NCBI RefSeq assembly: GCF_007676705.1
Contig: NZ_VEBF01000002.1
Span: 1 to 64,000, forward strand
Length of the DNA: 64,000 nucleotides
Origin: Paenibacillus xylanexedens
GTDB lineage: Bacteria > Bacillota > Bacilli > Paenibacillales > Paenibacillaceae
Direction of reading: 5' to 3'
Numbering within the stretch: the stretch's first letter is position 1; each line of letters begins with the position of its first letter. Below are positions 54,581 through 62,327 of the stretch, one piece after another. A model generated the notes under the pieces. That model saw only the letters and a program-made list of their open reading frames with translations, was not told where the DNA came from and did not search any database. The translations under genes were made by a program, and so were the position numbers.

Positions 54581-55642
54581 ATGAACAATTCACAATCTGT
54601 GGAAGCTCTTTTTAAACCATTCGAAATGGGAAATCTCAAACTATCTAACCGTATTATTATGGCACCAATGACTCGAAACTTTTCTCCGAATGGCGTACCC
54701 GGGGAGGATGTCGCCGCGTATTATCGTCGTAGAGCTGAAAATGGTGTTGGACTTATTCTGACAGAGGGTACATTTATTAACCATCCTGATGTTGCTTCTA
54801 ATGTGCCCGCATGGCAGGAGGATGTACCACACCTATACGGAGAAGAGGCGCTAAACGGATGGTCAAAAGTAGTTGATGGTGTCCACGAAGTCGGCGGTAA
54901 AATTTTCTCACAACTATGGCACATGGGTGCACGTGGTAACGTCAATGATTACACTAAACAAGAGATTTCCGAATTGGTTGAAGCCTTCAAACAGGCGGCA
55001 GTCAATGCTAAAAAAGTTGGTTTTGATGGCATCGAGATTATGGCATCACATGGATTTTTAATCGATCAATTTTTCTGGAAAAAAACCAACTCGCGTAGCG
55101 ATGAATATGGTGGCGATATACTCAATCGTACCCGATTTGCCAGTGAGGTTATTGCAGCTTGTCGAAGTATTGTTGGACCAGACTTCCCCATTACGCTACG
55201 AATCTCACAGTGGAAATATGATGACTATACAGCAAAACTAGTCGACACTCCAGAAGAATTAGCACAATTCTTAGCACCACTGGTCGATGCAGGTGTAGAC
55301 ATCTTTCATGCCTCTATTCGCCGCTTCTGGGAACCAGCTTTTAAAGAATCTGACTTGAATCTCTCAGGATGGATCAAAAAATTGACGGGCAAACCAACCA
55401 TTACAGTTGGATCTGTTGGACTCGACGCTGACTTCTTGGATTTCTTTGATAATGGGGAAGATGCAAATGGCAAAGCAACCCAAATCGGTGCTTTAGTTGA
55501 GAGATTAGAGCGCGAAGAATTTGATTTGATCGCAGTTGGTCGTGCATTGTTAGCCGACCCTGAATGGGTGAATAAAATACGCGAAGGAAAAACAGAAGAT
55601 TTACTTCCGTTTACGCGCGAGGCACTGAGCACTTTATATTAA
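54581..55642 (+). CDS. Old Yellow Enzyme-like flavin oxidoreductase with a shortened loop
   Basis: The 353-residue protein has the OYE barrel pattern: PFEMGNLKLSNRIIMAPMTRN, QLWHMGARG, and DQFFWKKTNSRSDEYGG. Relatives carry about 35 to 40 more residues between the WHxG motif and the TxxEI helix; here these are only nine apart. The usual HxxH or HxxN substrate pair is changed (EIMASHGF). It may have altered substrate scope. AACCTGGAGG precedes the ATG. OYE proteins reduce electrophilic double bonds. Confidence 0.88.
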   Translation: MNNSQSVEALFKPFEMGNLKLSNRIIMAPMTRNFSPNGVPGEDVAAYYRRRAENGVGLILTEGTFINHPDVASNVPAWQEDVPHLYGEEALNGWSKVVDGVHEVGGKIFSQLWHMGARGNVNDYTKQEISELVEAFKQAAVNAKKVGFDGIEIMASHGFLIDQFFWKKTNSRSDEYGGDILNRTRFASEVIAACRSIVGPDFPITLRISQWKYDDYTAKLVDTPEELAQFLAPLVDAGVDIFHASIRRFWEPAFKESDLNLSGWIKKLTGKPTITVGSVGLDADFLDFFDNGEDANGKATQIGALVERLEREEFDLIAVGRALLADPEWVNKIREGKTEDLLPFTREALSTLY

Positions 55643-55677
55643 AAGGGAACTACACTACAGATTACTCATGCTTATGC

Positions 55678-55724
55678 TTGACTTACGTATCAACACGTCT
55701 TATAATTCAATTATTCAATTGAAT
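55678..55724 (+). promoter_or_regulatory. Shared-type promoter and ArsR-like operator, copy 3
   Basis: TTGACT (55678) and TATAAT (55701) are 17 bases apart. ATTCAATT-ATTC-AATTGAAT (55705-55724) is a perfect inverted repeat over the -10 box, before the AhpD-like gene. Confidence 0.88.
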
Positions 55725-55783
55725 ATTAATTTTAATATATAATCATATATCACTAACAAATCATATGAATTGAGGAATTTACT

Positions 55784-56440
55784 ATGAGTCATACAGACAG
55801 TTTATTTAAAAAATCAAATTTCAAACGTATTGGAGAATTCAATTCGGTTTCTCCAGAGATCTTCAAGGCATTTATCAATTTTGAAAAATTAGCATTAGCT
55901 GAAGGTAAGTTAACTGCTAAATTTAAAGAGATCATTGCAATCGCTATAGCTCATACCACAGGATGCCCTTACTGTATTGAAGCTCATGTGAAACAAGCTA
56001 AGAAAAATGGTGTTTCAAAAGAGGAAATGGCTGAATCAATCATGGTTGCAACAGCACTCAAAGCAGGTTCGGCAATGGCTCATGGTGTTAATGCTTTGAA
56101 CGCGTATGATGGAAATGATGACGATGAGTTGTATCGTGCATCATATATTAATCGGCTGAGAGAGTTCACCCAACTAAGTGATTCCTTTAAAGCCTTTGGT
56201 TCTTTTGATCAGCAAGCGTTAAAAGCCGGCACACTCAGTACCAAGGAGAAAGAATTGATTGCAGTTGCGGTAGCCCATACGACGGGGTGTCCATATTGCA
56301 TAGATATTCATACCAAAGCCGCTAAAAAAGCCGGTGCGACTAAAGAAGAGTTGGCTGAATCAATCATGGTTGCTACAGCATTAAAAGCAGGTTCAGCTCT
56401 TGCACATGGCGTAAATGCTCTAGTTGCGTTTGACGAATAA
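55784..56440 (+). CDS. Tandem AhpD-like carboxymuconolactone decarboxylase-family protein
   Basis: The 218-residue protein has two copies of the CMD/AhpD unit. Each has AHTTGCPYCI (near residues 61 and 165) followed by H and the helix EEMAESIMVATALKAGSAMAHGVNAL or its twin. The CxxCxxxH motif is the active site of AhpD-type alkylhydroperoxidases. Single-domain relatives form trimers or hexamers, so this fusion is a built-in dimer. It heads the third operon of the regulon. Confidence 0.9.
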   Translation: MSHTDSLFKKSNFKRIGEFNSVSPEIFKAFINFEKLALAEGKLTAKFKEIIAIAIAHTTGCPYCIEAHVKQAKKNGVSKEEMAESIMVATALKAGSAMAHGVNALNAYDGNDDDELYRASYINRLREFTQLSDSFKAFGSFDQQALKAGTLSTKEKELIAVAVAHTTGCPYCIDIHTKAAKKAGATKEELAESIMVATALKAGSALAHGVNALVAFDE

Positions 56441-56465
56441 CTTTAACTGAAACGGGAGGATACAC

Positions 56466-57194
56466 ATGAATATTGAAATCTGGTCTGACATCGCATGTCC
56501 ATTCTGCTATATAGGTAAACAAAATCTGGAGAAAGCTCTAGAAGGATTGCCTTATAAAGATAAAATTAATATTGAATACAAGAGCTTTGAACTTGATCCG
56601 TCCGCTTCCTCATATGATGGAACAAGTTTTGCAGATAAATTAGCCCCTAAGTTCGGTGGAAGAGAACAAGCGAAAGAATTCATGAGTCACTTGACTCAAC
56701 AAGCCAATAGCGTAGGATTATCTTTTCAATTAGACACTCTAAAACCTACCAATACACTGGATTCCCATCGTTTATTAAAATGGGCAAAAACGAAAGGCAA
56801 AGAAACAATGCTAAATGAAAAATTACTTGTCGCACATTTCACTGAATCAAGAGATGTAGGAGATTATAATACCTTGGCCGATATTGCAGAAGTAGTTGGA
56901 TTAGATAGAGAAGAAGCACTTGGTGTCTTGAGAACGAAGGATCTCTATGCAGATGAAGTACGAAAAGATCAGGATGAGGCTCGTCGAGTTGGAATTAGCG
57001 GGGTACCGTTCTTTATATTCAATCAAAAATACGCAGTTTCAGGGGCACAACCGACAGAATCGTTTTCTCAAGTGTTGGAGAAAGTGTGGGAAGAAGAGCA
57101 TCCGGCAGCTAAGTTTGAAATGCTTTCTGATGAAACCTCTAGTGAAGGATTATGTACGGATGAAGGGTGTGCGATCCCGCCTAAGAAGTCATAA
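56466..57194 (+). CDS. DsbA-family oxidoreductase, FrnE-like
   Basis: The 242-residue protein has SDIACPFCYIGKQNLEKAL at the start, the helical insert and ISGVPFFIFNQKYAVSGAQ with the cis-proline, as in FrnE/2-hydroxychromene isomerase-like proteins. It lacks a signal peptide, so it works in the cytosol. Extra cysteines sit in the tail (GLCTDEGCAIPP), as in Deinococcus FrnE, which uses them for redox. It lies 25 bases after the AhpD-like gene. Confidence 0.9.
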   Translation: MNIEIWSDIACPFCYIGKQNLEKALEGLPYKDKINIEYKSFELDPSASSYDGTSFADKLAPKFGGREQAKEFMSHLTQQANSVGLSFQLDTLKPTNTLDSHRLLKWAKTKGKETMLNEKLLVAHFTESRDVGDYNTLADIAEVVGLDREEALGVLRTKDLYADEVRKDQDEARRVGISGVPFFIFNQKYAVSGAQPTESFSQVLEKVWEEEHPAAKFEMLSDETSSEGLCTDEGCAIPPKKS

Positions 57195-57257
57195 AGAACA
57201 AGCAAAGACTTAATTAGATTAGAATAATATAAAAATATATAATAGAGGAGCTTAAAC

Positions 57258-57773
57258 ATGAGTAAATTGAATGGTGTAAATGTGAGTATGCTTGGAAGCT
57301 TGGCGGAAAATTATAAGAAACATCCTGAAGAGGCGATTACAAGTTTTGCTTCTACAGTAAAATGGAAAGATGGCTTTTACTCTGAAGCCGAGGTTGGGGA
57401 CTATAAACCGGTACCTATGGATGAACCAGAATGGCTATCCGGAACGGGAAAAGGGCCAAATCCAGTTGAGCTTCTGTTAAGTGCACTTGGCGGTTGTGTA
57501 GGTGTTGGATTCATTGCAACAGCTAGTGGTATGGGGATTAAAGTACAATCTCTGGAAGTTGATGTTACTGGAGAAATCGATCTAAATGTTTTCTTCGGCT
57601 TAAAAGAAGGAAATCCTGGCTTTGATGAAATAAATGTTCGTTTCAATGTAGACAGTGACGCAGACGAAGCACAGGTTCAACAGTTGATAGCAAAAGCCAT
57701 TGAAATATCACCTGTGAAAAACACCATTGAAAGAAACGTTAAAGTGACTTCGTCGTACACACTTAACAGTTAA
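57258..57773 (+). CDS. OsmC-family protein with a single conserved cysteine
   Basis: The 171-residue protein has the OsmC core LLSALGGCVGVGFIATA and EIDLNVFFGLKEGNPGFDEI. The second catalytic cysteine is absent (ISPVKNTIERN), as in the YhfA-like branch. It therefore may not be a classic peroxidase. AGAGGAG precedes the ATG. It follows the FrnE-like gene in the same operon. Confidence 0.85.
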   Translation: MSKLNGVNVSMLGSLAENYKKHPEEAITSFASTVKWKDGFYSEAEVGDYKPVPMDEPEWLSGTGKGPNPVELLLSALGGCVGVGFIATASGMGIKVQSLEVDVTGEIDLNVFFGLKEGNPGFDEINVRFNVDSDADEAQVQQLIAKAIEISPVKNTIERNVKVTSSYTLNS

Positions 57774-57805
57774 AACTTTGGATACTTGATTGTCTTGCAA
57801 GAAGC

Positions 57806-57850
57806 GTAGACATTATGCGAGAAACACATAGCATAATGTCTACTTTTTTA
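57806..57850 (+). terminator. Strong terminator after the OsmC gene
   Basis: GTAGACATTATGC and GCATAATGTCTAC are perfect 13-base arms, followed by TTTTTTAA. Confidence 0.88.
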
Positions 57851-57892
57851 AATACCAGTATAAAAGTCTTGCAGTAGGAGTGGAGAAAACAG

Positions 57893-59083
57893 ATGAAATA
57901 CGATTTTGATGAAATCATTGATCGAAAAAACACTAATGCGATGAGTACAGATGGTTTTAAAGAATACATTTTTAAGGCCTCTAATGATATGACGTTCCCT
58001 TTTAAAGATGATGAATTTATTCGCATGTGGGTTGCTGATATGGAATTTGCGACTCCACCTGAAATCATTCAATCTGTTAAAGATCGTTTAGATAAACGAA
58101 CTTTGGGCTATACCAAAGTATTCGATCCTGACTACTATCTTTCGGTTGTTCAATGGACACAAGATCACTATGATTGGAGCTTTCAAAAAGAACATTTGGT
58201 CACTTCACCTGGTATTATTCCCGCGTTATATGAGTTGGTTGAGTACATTTGTAAACCAGACGAAAAGGTTTTAATTGTTACCCCATCATACGCATATTTC
58301 AAGCATGCTGTAGACTTCAATCATCTGGAACTGGTGACCTCTGATTTAGTGAATCAACAGGGATACTATACGATGGATTATGATGATATAGAATTAAAAG
58401 TGCGTGATGAAAAGGTAAGCTTATGTATTTTTTGCAATCCTCATAATCCCACAGGACGTGTTTGGACACCAGAAGAACTGAGTAAGTTTGGCGAAATATG
58501 TCTCGAAAATGACGTTATGATTATTTCAGATGAAATTCATTGTGATTTGCTTAGAAATGATATGGTTCATACACCTTTGGCAAAGGTCTTTCCAAATACA
58601 GACAAGATCATCTCCTGTATGGCTCCAAGCAAGACTTTTAATATGGCAGGGATGATGCTATCCAATATCATCATTCCCAATGATGAAGTCAGAGCGTTGT
58701 GGAAGGCACGACACTACAGTATGGAAAATCCACTAAGCATAGCTGCAACACAGGCAGCTTATCAACATGGTGATGAGTGGCTGAGACAATTAAAAACTTA
58801 CTTAGATGATAATTTTCTTTTTACGCAGCAATATTTAGAAAATCATCTACCTCAGGCTGTATTCCGTGTCCCAGAGGCTACTTATCTTGCATGGGTGGAT
58901 GTCCGTGCATATCTTCCTAATGAAGAAAACATGTCTTTATATTTTGCGAACAATGCAGGAGTGCTACTGGAAGGCGGGAGTATGTTTGTAGCCAATGCTG
59001 ATGGTTATATTTTGCTTAATCTGGCTTGTCCGAGGGCAATTTTAGAGGAAGGTCTAAAGAGAATTTGTGAAGTTTTGCAGTAG
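57893..59083 (+). CDS. PLP-dependent C-S lyase/aminotransferase (MalY/PatB type)
   Basis: The 396-residue protein has the family start FDEIIDRKNTNAMSTDGF, MWVADMEFATPPEI, the substrate region FCNPHNPTGRVWT, DEIHCDL and the PLP lysine in MAPSKTFNMAGMM. PatB-like enzymes split cystathionine or cysteine conjugates to pyruvate, ammonia and a thiol or sulfide. GGAGTGGAG precedes the ATG. It follows the regulon's third operon after a terminator, and its product, sulfide or thiol, links it to the ArsR-rhodanese theme. Confidence 0.9.
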   Translation: MKYDFDEIIDRKNTNAMSTDGFKEYIFKASNDMTFPFKDDEFIRMWVADMEFATPPEIIQSVKDRLDKRTLGYTKVFDPDYYLSVVQWTQDHYDWSFQKEHLVTSPGIIPALYELVEYICKPDEKVLIVTPSYAYFKHAVDFNHLELVTSDLVNQQGYYTMDYDDIELKVRDEKVSLCIFCNPHNPTGRVWTPEELSKFGEICLENDVMIISDEIHCDLLRNDMVHTPLAKVFPNTDKIISCMAPSKTFNMAGMMLSNIIIPNDEVRALWKARHYSMENPLSIAATQAAYQHGDEWLRQLKTYLDDNFLFTQQYLENHLPQAVFRVPEATYLAWVDVRAYLPNEENMSLYFANNAGVLLEGGSMFVANADGYILLNLACPRAILEEGLKRICEVLQ

Positions 59084-59173
59084 AAAAACTATACCTAGAA
59101 AAACGACAAAGATGGGGATTATTAGTTTAGACCTAACGTTTACACATTAGATGATATCGAGTCCAGATAAAGA

Positions 59174-59222
59174 AAATCGTATGCTCCACGAGTAACAGCT
59201 CGTCAAGCATACGGTTATTTCA
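59174..59222 (+). terminator. Terminator after the C-S lyase gene
   Basis: AATCGTATGCT and AGCATACGGTT pair, and ACGAG/CTCGT extends the stem inside; TTTCATTTT follows. Confidence 0.75.
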
Positions 59223-59371
59223 TTTTGTAGAACGATCAACCATAGGAGGACTAGCTGGCATGAATATTGGCGTGAACTCTTGAGGATTGGCTTGATCACA
59301 ATGTACGAGATTAGGTACACCGGGTTGTTATCAACCCCAGATAACAGCATCTCTTCGGCCTTGTTGCCCAT

Positions 59372-59497
59372 ATTGATTTATTGCAGACTGACAAACAAAT
59401 CCATGATTTGACGATGTATGGTGTCGCAGGCAATCACTACGAGCCAATCGAAGAAGATAAATATAAGCCTCGCCTAGAGGAGTTTCATATTCCTTAA
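59372..59497 (+). pseudogene. Fragment of a sugar-binding protein gene
   Basis: The frame IDLLQTDKQIHDLTMYG, then HYEPIEEDKYKP matches the protein coded at 31100-32641 near its position 360 to 395 (LLQNDKQIHDLTMYGIPG). The DNA also matches closely over about 100 bases. The rest of the gene is gone, so it is a stray fragment of a third paralog. Confidence 0.85.
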
Positions 59498-59639
59498 AGA
59501 CTGGCTTTATTCTTTATATGTGATAACGAATGTATCACGTCATATTGATGTTGACCAATCCCATTTTGAAATAGAAGGTTTTCAACATAATAATTCTTAA
59601 TTGCATAATAATAGTTTAATACATGATGAATTAGTATAG

Positions 59640-59792
59640 AACGTAACAAAATTAGAAGTTTTAAATGAACTTTTAACGTTCAAGCAAGTGTGTCTGCTCA
59701 ATAAATGGGAGGATTATCAGCCAGTACTCCATAGCGGAAATATCTTCATACCGTTGGCATATTAAACCATATGAAATGAGAGGAATTACGAG
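59640..59792 (+). pseudogene. Second copy of the 11-kb remnant (gene end and start)
   Basis: LNKWEDYQPVLHSGNIFIPLAY ends at a TAA at 59763-59765, like the SGNIIIPLAY end at 11038. The block 59733-59792 matches 11006-11065 with two changes. The second gene's text resumes only as a scrap at 59893-59925 (GAATGG then GAATATGAATCGCC), just before repeat A copy 7. It is a more eroded version of the same gene pair. Confidence 0.6.
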
Positions 59793-59930
59793 GAACATAG
59801 ATACAGATAGACACATTTATCCATATATTGAGACCAACTAGAATTTTATTTAGCAGGTAGTGGTCATTAATAAATGAATGTCGTGTGGAGGAATGAATGG
59901 ATATGAATATGAATCGCCCTTGAGGATTAA

Positions 59931-59981
59931 TGTCGAGGGACAAGAACATAGTCCGATCGCCGATTAGATTTATATCTAACG
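59931..59981 (+). repeat. Repeat family A, copy 7
   Basis: TGTCGAGGGACAAGAACATA opens this copy, and CGCCGATTAGATTTATATCTAA closes it. Its first 25 or so bases equal those of the copy at 62036. Confidence 0.75.
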
Positions 59982-59995
59982 ATAAGCACATGCAC

Positions 59996-60196
59996 TCAAA
60001 ATCTCATTAAGTACCATAATACATTGTAGGACGGATCAGGATAAATAAGCCTAAGTGCAGAATGGCTTTCTTCCTCATCCTCCAGTTCAACATTAAGTTG
60101 GTTGAAGTAGTTCTCGATTTGCGTAGATAGTGCCGAGAGGATCGTTTCCTCATGATGCAAAATGACAATGTACTGCTTCGTTTTGATGATTTTCAA
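59996..60196 (-). CDS. Small protein of unknown function
   Basis: A TTG start eight bases after AGGAGG gives a 66-residue protein rich in acidic residues in the middle (VELEDEEESHSALRL). It has no membrane helix. The good ribosome site and full frame support a real gene, but no family is recognised. It lies between repeat A copy 7 and the CD3324-like gene, on the other strand. Confidence 0.5.
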   Translation of the reverse strand: MKIIKTKQYIVILHHEETILSALSTQIENYFNQLNVELEDEEESHSALRLIYPDPSYNVLWYLMRF

Positions 60197-60581
60197 TCTA
60201 CCTACCTCCTGAAAAAGAAAATAACCCTCGAAAAAGGGGTCGTAGTTCTAGGTCACGAATATAGTATATGTCCCAAAGTTCCCCTGAACCGGTTTTGAGT
60301 TATCGGGGTATTTGTGCGGTGCAGGAAATAGTCGAGAACTAGTAATTACGAATATTTGGGGATGCGTTACATTTATAATTTTGGGAGGGAGGGTTTCAAC
60401 TGATGGGAAAATCCACAATCTGCTCCATGCAAAGTCTATTCTATAAACAACGGCGGTTGTTTGTATGGAGCAATAACGAACGAAATTTAACCGCTGAATC
60501 ATCTCTGGCATGATGTTTACTGTTTATAGAATGACTTTGCTCCCTTAAATTTTCAAAAAAACTTTAAGGAGCAGAGCTATC
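60197..60581. other. Gene-poor stretch
   Basis: A 36-codon frame from the ATG at 60403, ten bases after GGGAGGGAGGG, ends at 60513. Its product is unfamiliar and I do not call it firmly. I see nothing else. Confidence 0.35.
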
Positions 60582-60848
60582 ATGAAATATGTAAATGCAG
60601 ACAATATCTTTCCGGAAGAGTTGCTAAAAGAAATTCAGAAGTACATTCACGGCCGCATGGTGTATGTCCCGACCCCTGAAAAATTGCACAAAAAATGGGG
60701 AGAAAAATCGGGGAGTAGAGAACAGCTAAGTCTAAGAAACGAAACGATCCGTCAAACATATTTCAATGGAAAGTCGATCGATGAACTCTCGAATGAATTC
60801 GGTCTTTCCTACGAAAGCATTAAGAAAATCATTTACTCTAGAAAATAG
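60582..60848 (+). CDS. CD3324-family protein (Mor-like helix-turn-helix)
   Basis: The 88-residue protein reads MKYVNADNIFPEELLKEIQKY at its start, then a helix-turn-helix with IRQTYFNGKSIDELSNEFGLS and SIKKIIYSRK. This is the pattern of CD3324-type small proteins related to the Mor transcription activator domain. AAGGAG precedes the ATG. Its role in this family is not established. Confidence 0.8.
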   Translation: MKYVNADNIFPEELLKEIQKYIHGRMVYVPTPEKLHKKWGEKSGSREQLSLRNETIRQTYFNGKSIDELSNEFGLSYESIKKIIYSRK

Positions 60849-60859
60849 ACTCACTTGTA

Positions 60860-60892
60860 AGTCACATCGAGCTTTCTGATGTGGCTTTTTGT
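60860..60892 (+). terminator. Terminator after the CD3324-like gene
   Basis: AGTCACATC and GATGTGGCT pair with one mismatch, then TTTTTGTG. Confidence 0.7.
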
Positions 60893-60973
60893 GTAGAATT
60901 TGATTCTGAATCAAATTCAGTATATTTTCAATCAGCACCTTTTGTTACCATGAAAATAAAGGGGAGAGGTTAT

Positions 60974-61948
60974 ATGGATAAAAAGATTAAACTACTATAC
61001 ACACAAGATATATTGAGACAGTCCGCACAATGTTTTGGAATACGTGAAGACTCAATTTTCGAATTAAATGGATTTCAAAATTTCGTTTATTCCGGGGTAG
61101 TTGGAGATCGAAAAGTTATTTTAAGAATTGCCCATGTCACACATCGAAATGAATTATTAACAAGAGCAGAACTAGATTTTATCATGTTCCTGGCTGATTG
61201 CGGAATGAAAGTAGCGAGGCCCATTCAGTCTTTATCAGGGGATCTTATTCATATCATTGACGAGTCCTTTGTTGTGACAGCTTTTGAGAAAGCACCCGGC
61301 AAAAATGCAGTAATAGCCGAGGAGAGCAATACGTTTTATGAGAATATCGGTCAAATGGTCGGGAAAATACATAAGTTTTCATTTAATTATTCGTCCCAAC
61401 ATTCACGCTATGAATGGAATGATAATGCCCTATTAGCCTCATTTAAGAAGTATTGTCCGTTAGAATTACATGATAACTTTGATCGTTTAATTACTGAAGT
61501 TAGCGCTCTAGCCAAGGAAAAAGATACGTACGGTCTTATTCATGGGGATATCAGCCCTGGCAATTATCTTAATGGTGGGGACAATGCCTTTATTATTGAT
61601 TATGACGATGCGGAATATAGCTGGTTTGTTTCTGATATTGCTACTCCATTATTCTATGAAATCCCTATTCCGTGGGTTGTGTCTGGAGATGTAAGAAAGG
61701 AGATTACAAAGCGTTTCTATTGCAACTTCTTAAACGGCTACTGTAAGGAAAATACTGTGAGTCAAGGTTGGTTAAACAAAATCCCATTATTTATTAATTT
61801 AAGGCAAGCTAGAGTTTTAGCCGCGTTCTATAGAAGCAGAGATTTTAACGCTCCTGATTGGAGCGAATGGGATGAGCAAGCCCGACGCTTCTACTATGAA
61901 AATTTGTTAAATAACACTCCCTATATTGATATGGACTTTTTGTGTTAA
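60974..61948 (+). CDS. Aminoglycoside phosphotransferase-like (APH) kinase
   Basis: This protein of about 324 residues has an APH/ThrB-type kinase fold: a nucleotide-loop region (NFVYSGVVGDRKVILRI), the catalytic loop GLIHGDISPGNYLNGG and the metal motif IIDYDDAEYSW. GGGGAGAGG precedes the ATG at 60974; an earlier ATG at 60881 is a read-through frame. The family phosphorylates small alcohols or drugs; the substrate is unknown. Confidence 0.88.
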   Translation: MDKKIKLLYTQDILRQSAQCFGIREDSIFELNGFQNFVYSGVVGDRKVILRIAHVTHRNELLTRAELDFIMFLADCGMKVARPIQSLSGDLIHIIDESFVVTAFEKAPGKNAVIAEESNTFYENIGQMVGKIHKFSFNYSSQHSRYEWNDNALLASFKKYCPLELHDNFDRLITEVSALAKEKDTYGLIHGDISPGNYLNGGDNAFIIDYDDAEYSWFVSDIATPLFYEIPIPWVVSGDVRKEITKRFYCNFLNGYCKENTVSQGWLNKIPLFINLRQARVLAAFYRSRDFNAPDWSEWDEQARRFYYENLLNNTPYIDMDFLC

Positions 61949-61980
61949 CGGGTACGATAGTTTAACAAAGCCAGAAAAGG

Positions 61981-62010
61981 AAGGGCCATCCCACAAAGGA
62001 TGGCCTTTAA
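61981..62010 (+). terminator. Terminator after the kinase gene
   Basis: AAGGGCCATCC and GGATGGCCTTT pair over a five-base or so loop. Confidence 0.75.
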
Positions 62011-62035
62011 ACTTGCCGTTACAGACAGCGGGGAT

Positions 62036-62086
62036 TGTCGAGGGACAAGAACATAGTCCGATTGCAGATTAGGCGTACATCTAATC
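62036..62086 (+). repeat. Repeat family A, copy 8
   Basis: TGTCGAGGGACAAGAACATA opens it, as in copy 7, and ATTAGGCGTACATCTAATCG closes it with a small inverted repeat. It has the same orientation as copy 7. Confidence 0.75.
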
Positions 62087-62255
62087 GTTATTTTGCCGTT
62101 AATTCACCCACAAGCAGTTGCGCTGATGCTCAGAGGCAGTAAACCTGATGAGGCAAAAATGATACTCAGTTGAAGCATATGTGATAAATCATTGTAACAC
62201 ACTTAAGCTTATAGGATTTTTCGAACAGGATGATACGGAGTTTTAAGTGTGTTGA

Positions 62256-62302
62256 TAAAAAACAGCTAACTAAGACTATGTCCTTAGTTAGCTGTTTTTT
62301 AT
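62256..62302. terminator. Bidirectional terminator
   Basis: AAAAAACAGCTAACTAAG and CTTAGTTAGCTGTTTTTT form a perfect stem with T-runs on both strands; it ends the aldo/keto reductase transcript. Confidence 0.85.
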
Positions 62303-62327
62303 TCATCTTTTTAATTTTCTATAAAAG

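Noticed and set aside
60403..60513. 36-codon frame after GGGAGGGAGGG.
   Set aside because: The ribosome-like site is good, but the peptide is short, unfamiliar and overlapped by an equally open minus-strand frame.
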